Shown here: positions 24,043 to 24,126 of the stretch, in pieces
Layout: the number at the start of each line of letters is the position of its first letter
How positions within the stretch are numbered: position 1 is the first letter of the stretch
Notes under the pieces: model-generated
What the model was told of the DNA's origin: nothing
The model's input: only the letters and a program-made list of their open reading frames with translations
The model's database searches: none
NCBI GenBank assembly: GCA_015163815.1
Contig: JAAOIJ010000091.1
Coordinates: forward strand, 1 to 24,126
Length of the DNA stretch: 24,126 nucleotides
From: Endozoicomonadaceae bacterium
Lineage (GTDB): Bacteria; Pseudomonadota; Gammaproteobacteria; Pseudomonadales; Endozoicomonadaceae
Reading direction: 5' to 3'
Translations under genes and position numbers: made by a program

Positions 24043-24126
24043 CTAGGGCGTGTCCTCATTCTAAATTCACCCAAATAATAGCACACGCAATATAAATCAT
24101 CGCTTTAAAATTCCTAGCTAGCTTAC
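24043..24126 (-). mobile_element. Right-edge IS5-like element, 3' end with terminal repeat
   Basis: The window ends inside an insertion sequence. CTAGGGCGTGTCCTCA at 24043-24058 looks like the terminal inverted repeat, with CTAG as a likely target motif, and the transposase stop codon (24056-24058) lies inside it, as is usual for compact IS5-type elements. It begins about 40 bases after corC and interrupts whatever followed (often lnt in this neighbourhood). Confidence 0.6.
24056..24126 (-). CDS. IS5-like transposase, C-terminal fragment cut by the window edge
   Basis: The minus strand encodes KLARNFKAMIYIACAIIWVN then LE and a stop. The A-R-N-F-K-A-M-I-Y-I-A-C-x-x-I-W motif is characteristic of the C-terminus of IS5-group DDE transposases. 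Only 22 complete codons and the stop are inside the window, so intactness cannot be judged. Confidence 0.65.
   Translation of the reverse strand, partial: KLARNFKAMIYIACAIIWVNLE

Noticed and set aside
1..24126. tRNA or rRNA genes
   Set aside because: No cloverleaf-like pattern or rRNA-conserved sequence was noticed in the intergenic regions. This was by eye, so a tRNA scan would be needed to exclude one.

Overview
The window looks like part of the chromosome of an AT-rich gammaproteobacterium, probably one living inside eukaryotic cells. It pairs conserved housekeeping blocks with an islet of eukaryote-type genes and insertion-sequence debris. The gammaproteobacterial assignment rests on the E. 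coli-like order and lengths of the ATP synthase genes and on the phoH-ybeY-corC block. The host-associated assignment is inferred mainly from three genes for ubiquitin-specific-protease-like (USP, peptidase family C19) proteins, whose substrate does not occur in ordinary bacteria. I cannot name the genus.

Region 1 (1-10038) is an accessory islet. Three minus-strand paralogues lie in tandem and are transcribed in the order 1094 aa, 538 aa, 874 aa. Each ends in a USP-like catalytic domain with a recognisable Cys box, Q-x-D-x-x-[EG]-F box and His box. The two long ones share an N-terminal region of about 400 residues that I do not recognise, with a basic stretch and one hydrophobic segment. The middle one lacks most of that region. 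The same ribosome-binding leader occurs three times: before the first gene, before the third gene, and before a 50-codon ORF just upstream of the middle gene. The islet is flanked on both sides, and split once internally, by relics of an IS30-type element end; the left relic still carries a frameshifted IS30 transposase N-terminus.

Region 2 (10039-11019) is a proline-iminopeptidase homologue convergent with the ATP synthase operon. It has lost the catalytic serine and both glutamates that bind the substrate amino group, so it looks like a pseudoenzyme.

Region 3 (11089-19072, minus strand) is a complete F1Fo ATP synthase operon, atpIBEFHAGDC, headed by a PTPS/QueD-type protein that abuts atpI with no gap. 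A plausible sigma-70 promoter and a 9-bp inverted repeat lie just upstream of that first gene.

Region 4 (19593-24002, plus strand) contains adk, tsaB, a small gluconokinase-like P-loop protein, phoH (ybeZ), ybeY and corC. Several are coupled by ATGA overlaps or short gaps. They serve adenylate balance, t6A tRNA modification, ribosome maturation and RNA quality control, and a CBS-domain protein. The window ends inside the 3' end of an IS5-like transposase.

The most interesting part is the array of three USP-like genes with its unrecognised N-terminal region and IS-bounded architecture. The pseudo-iminopeptidase beside it is second.
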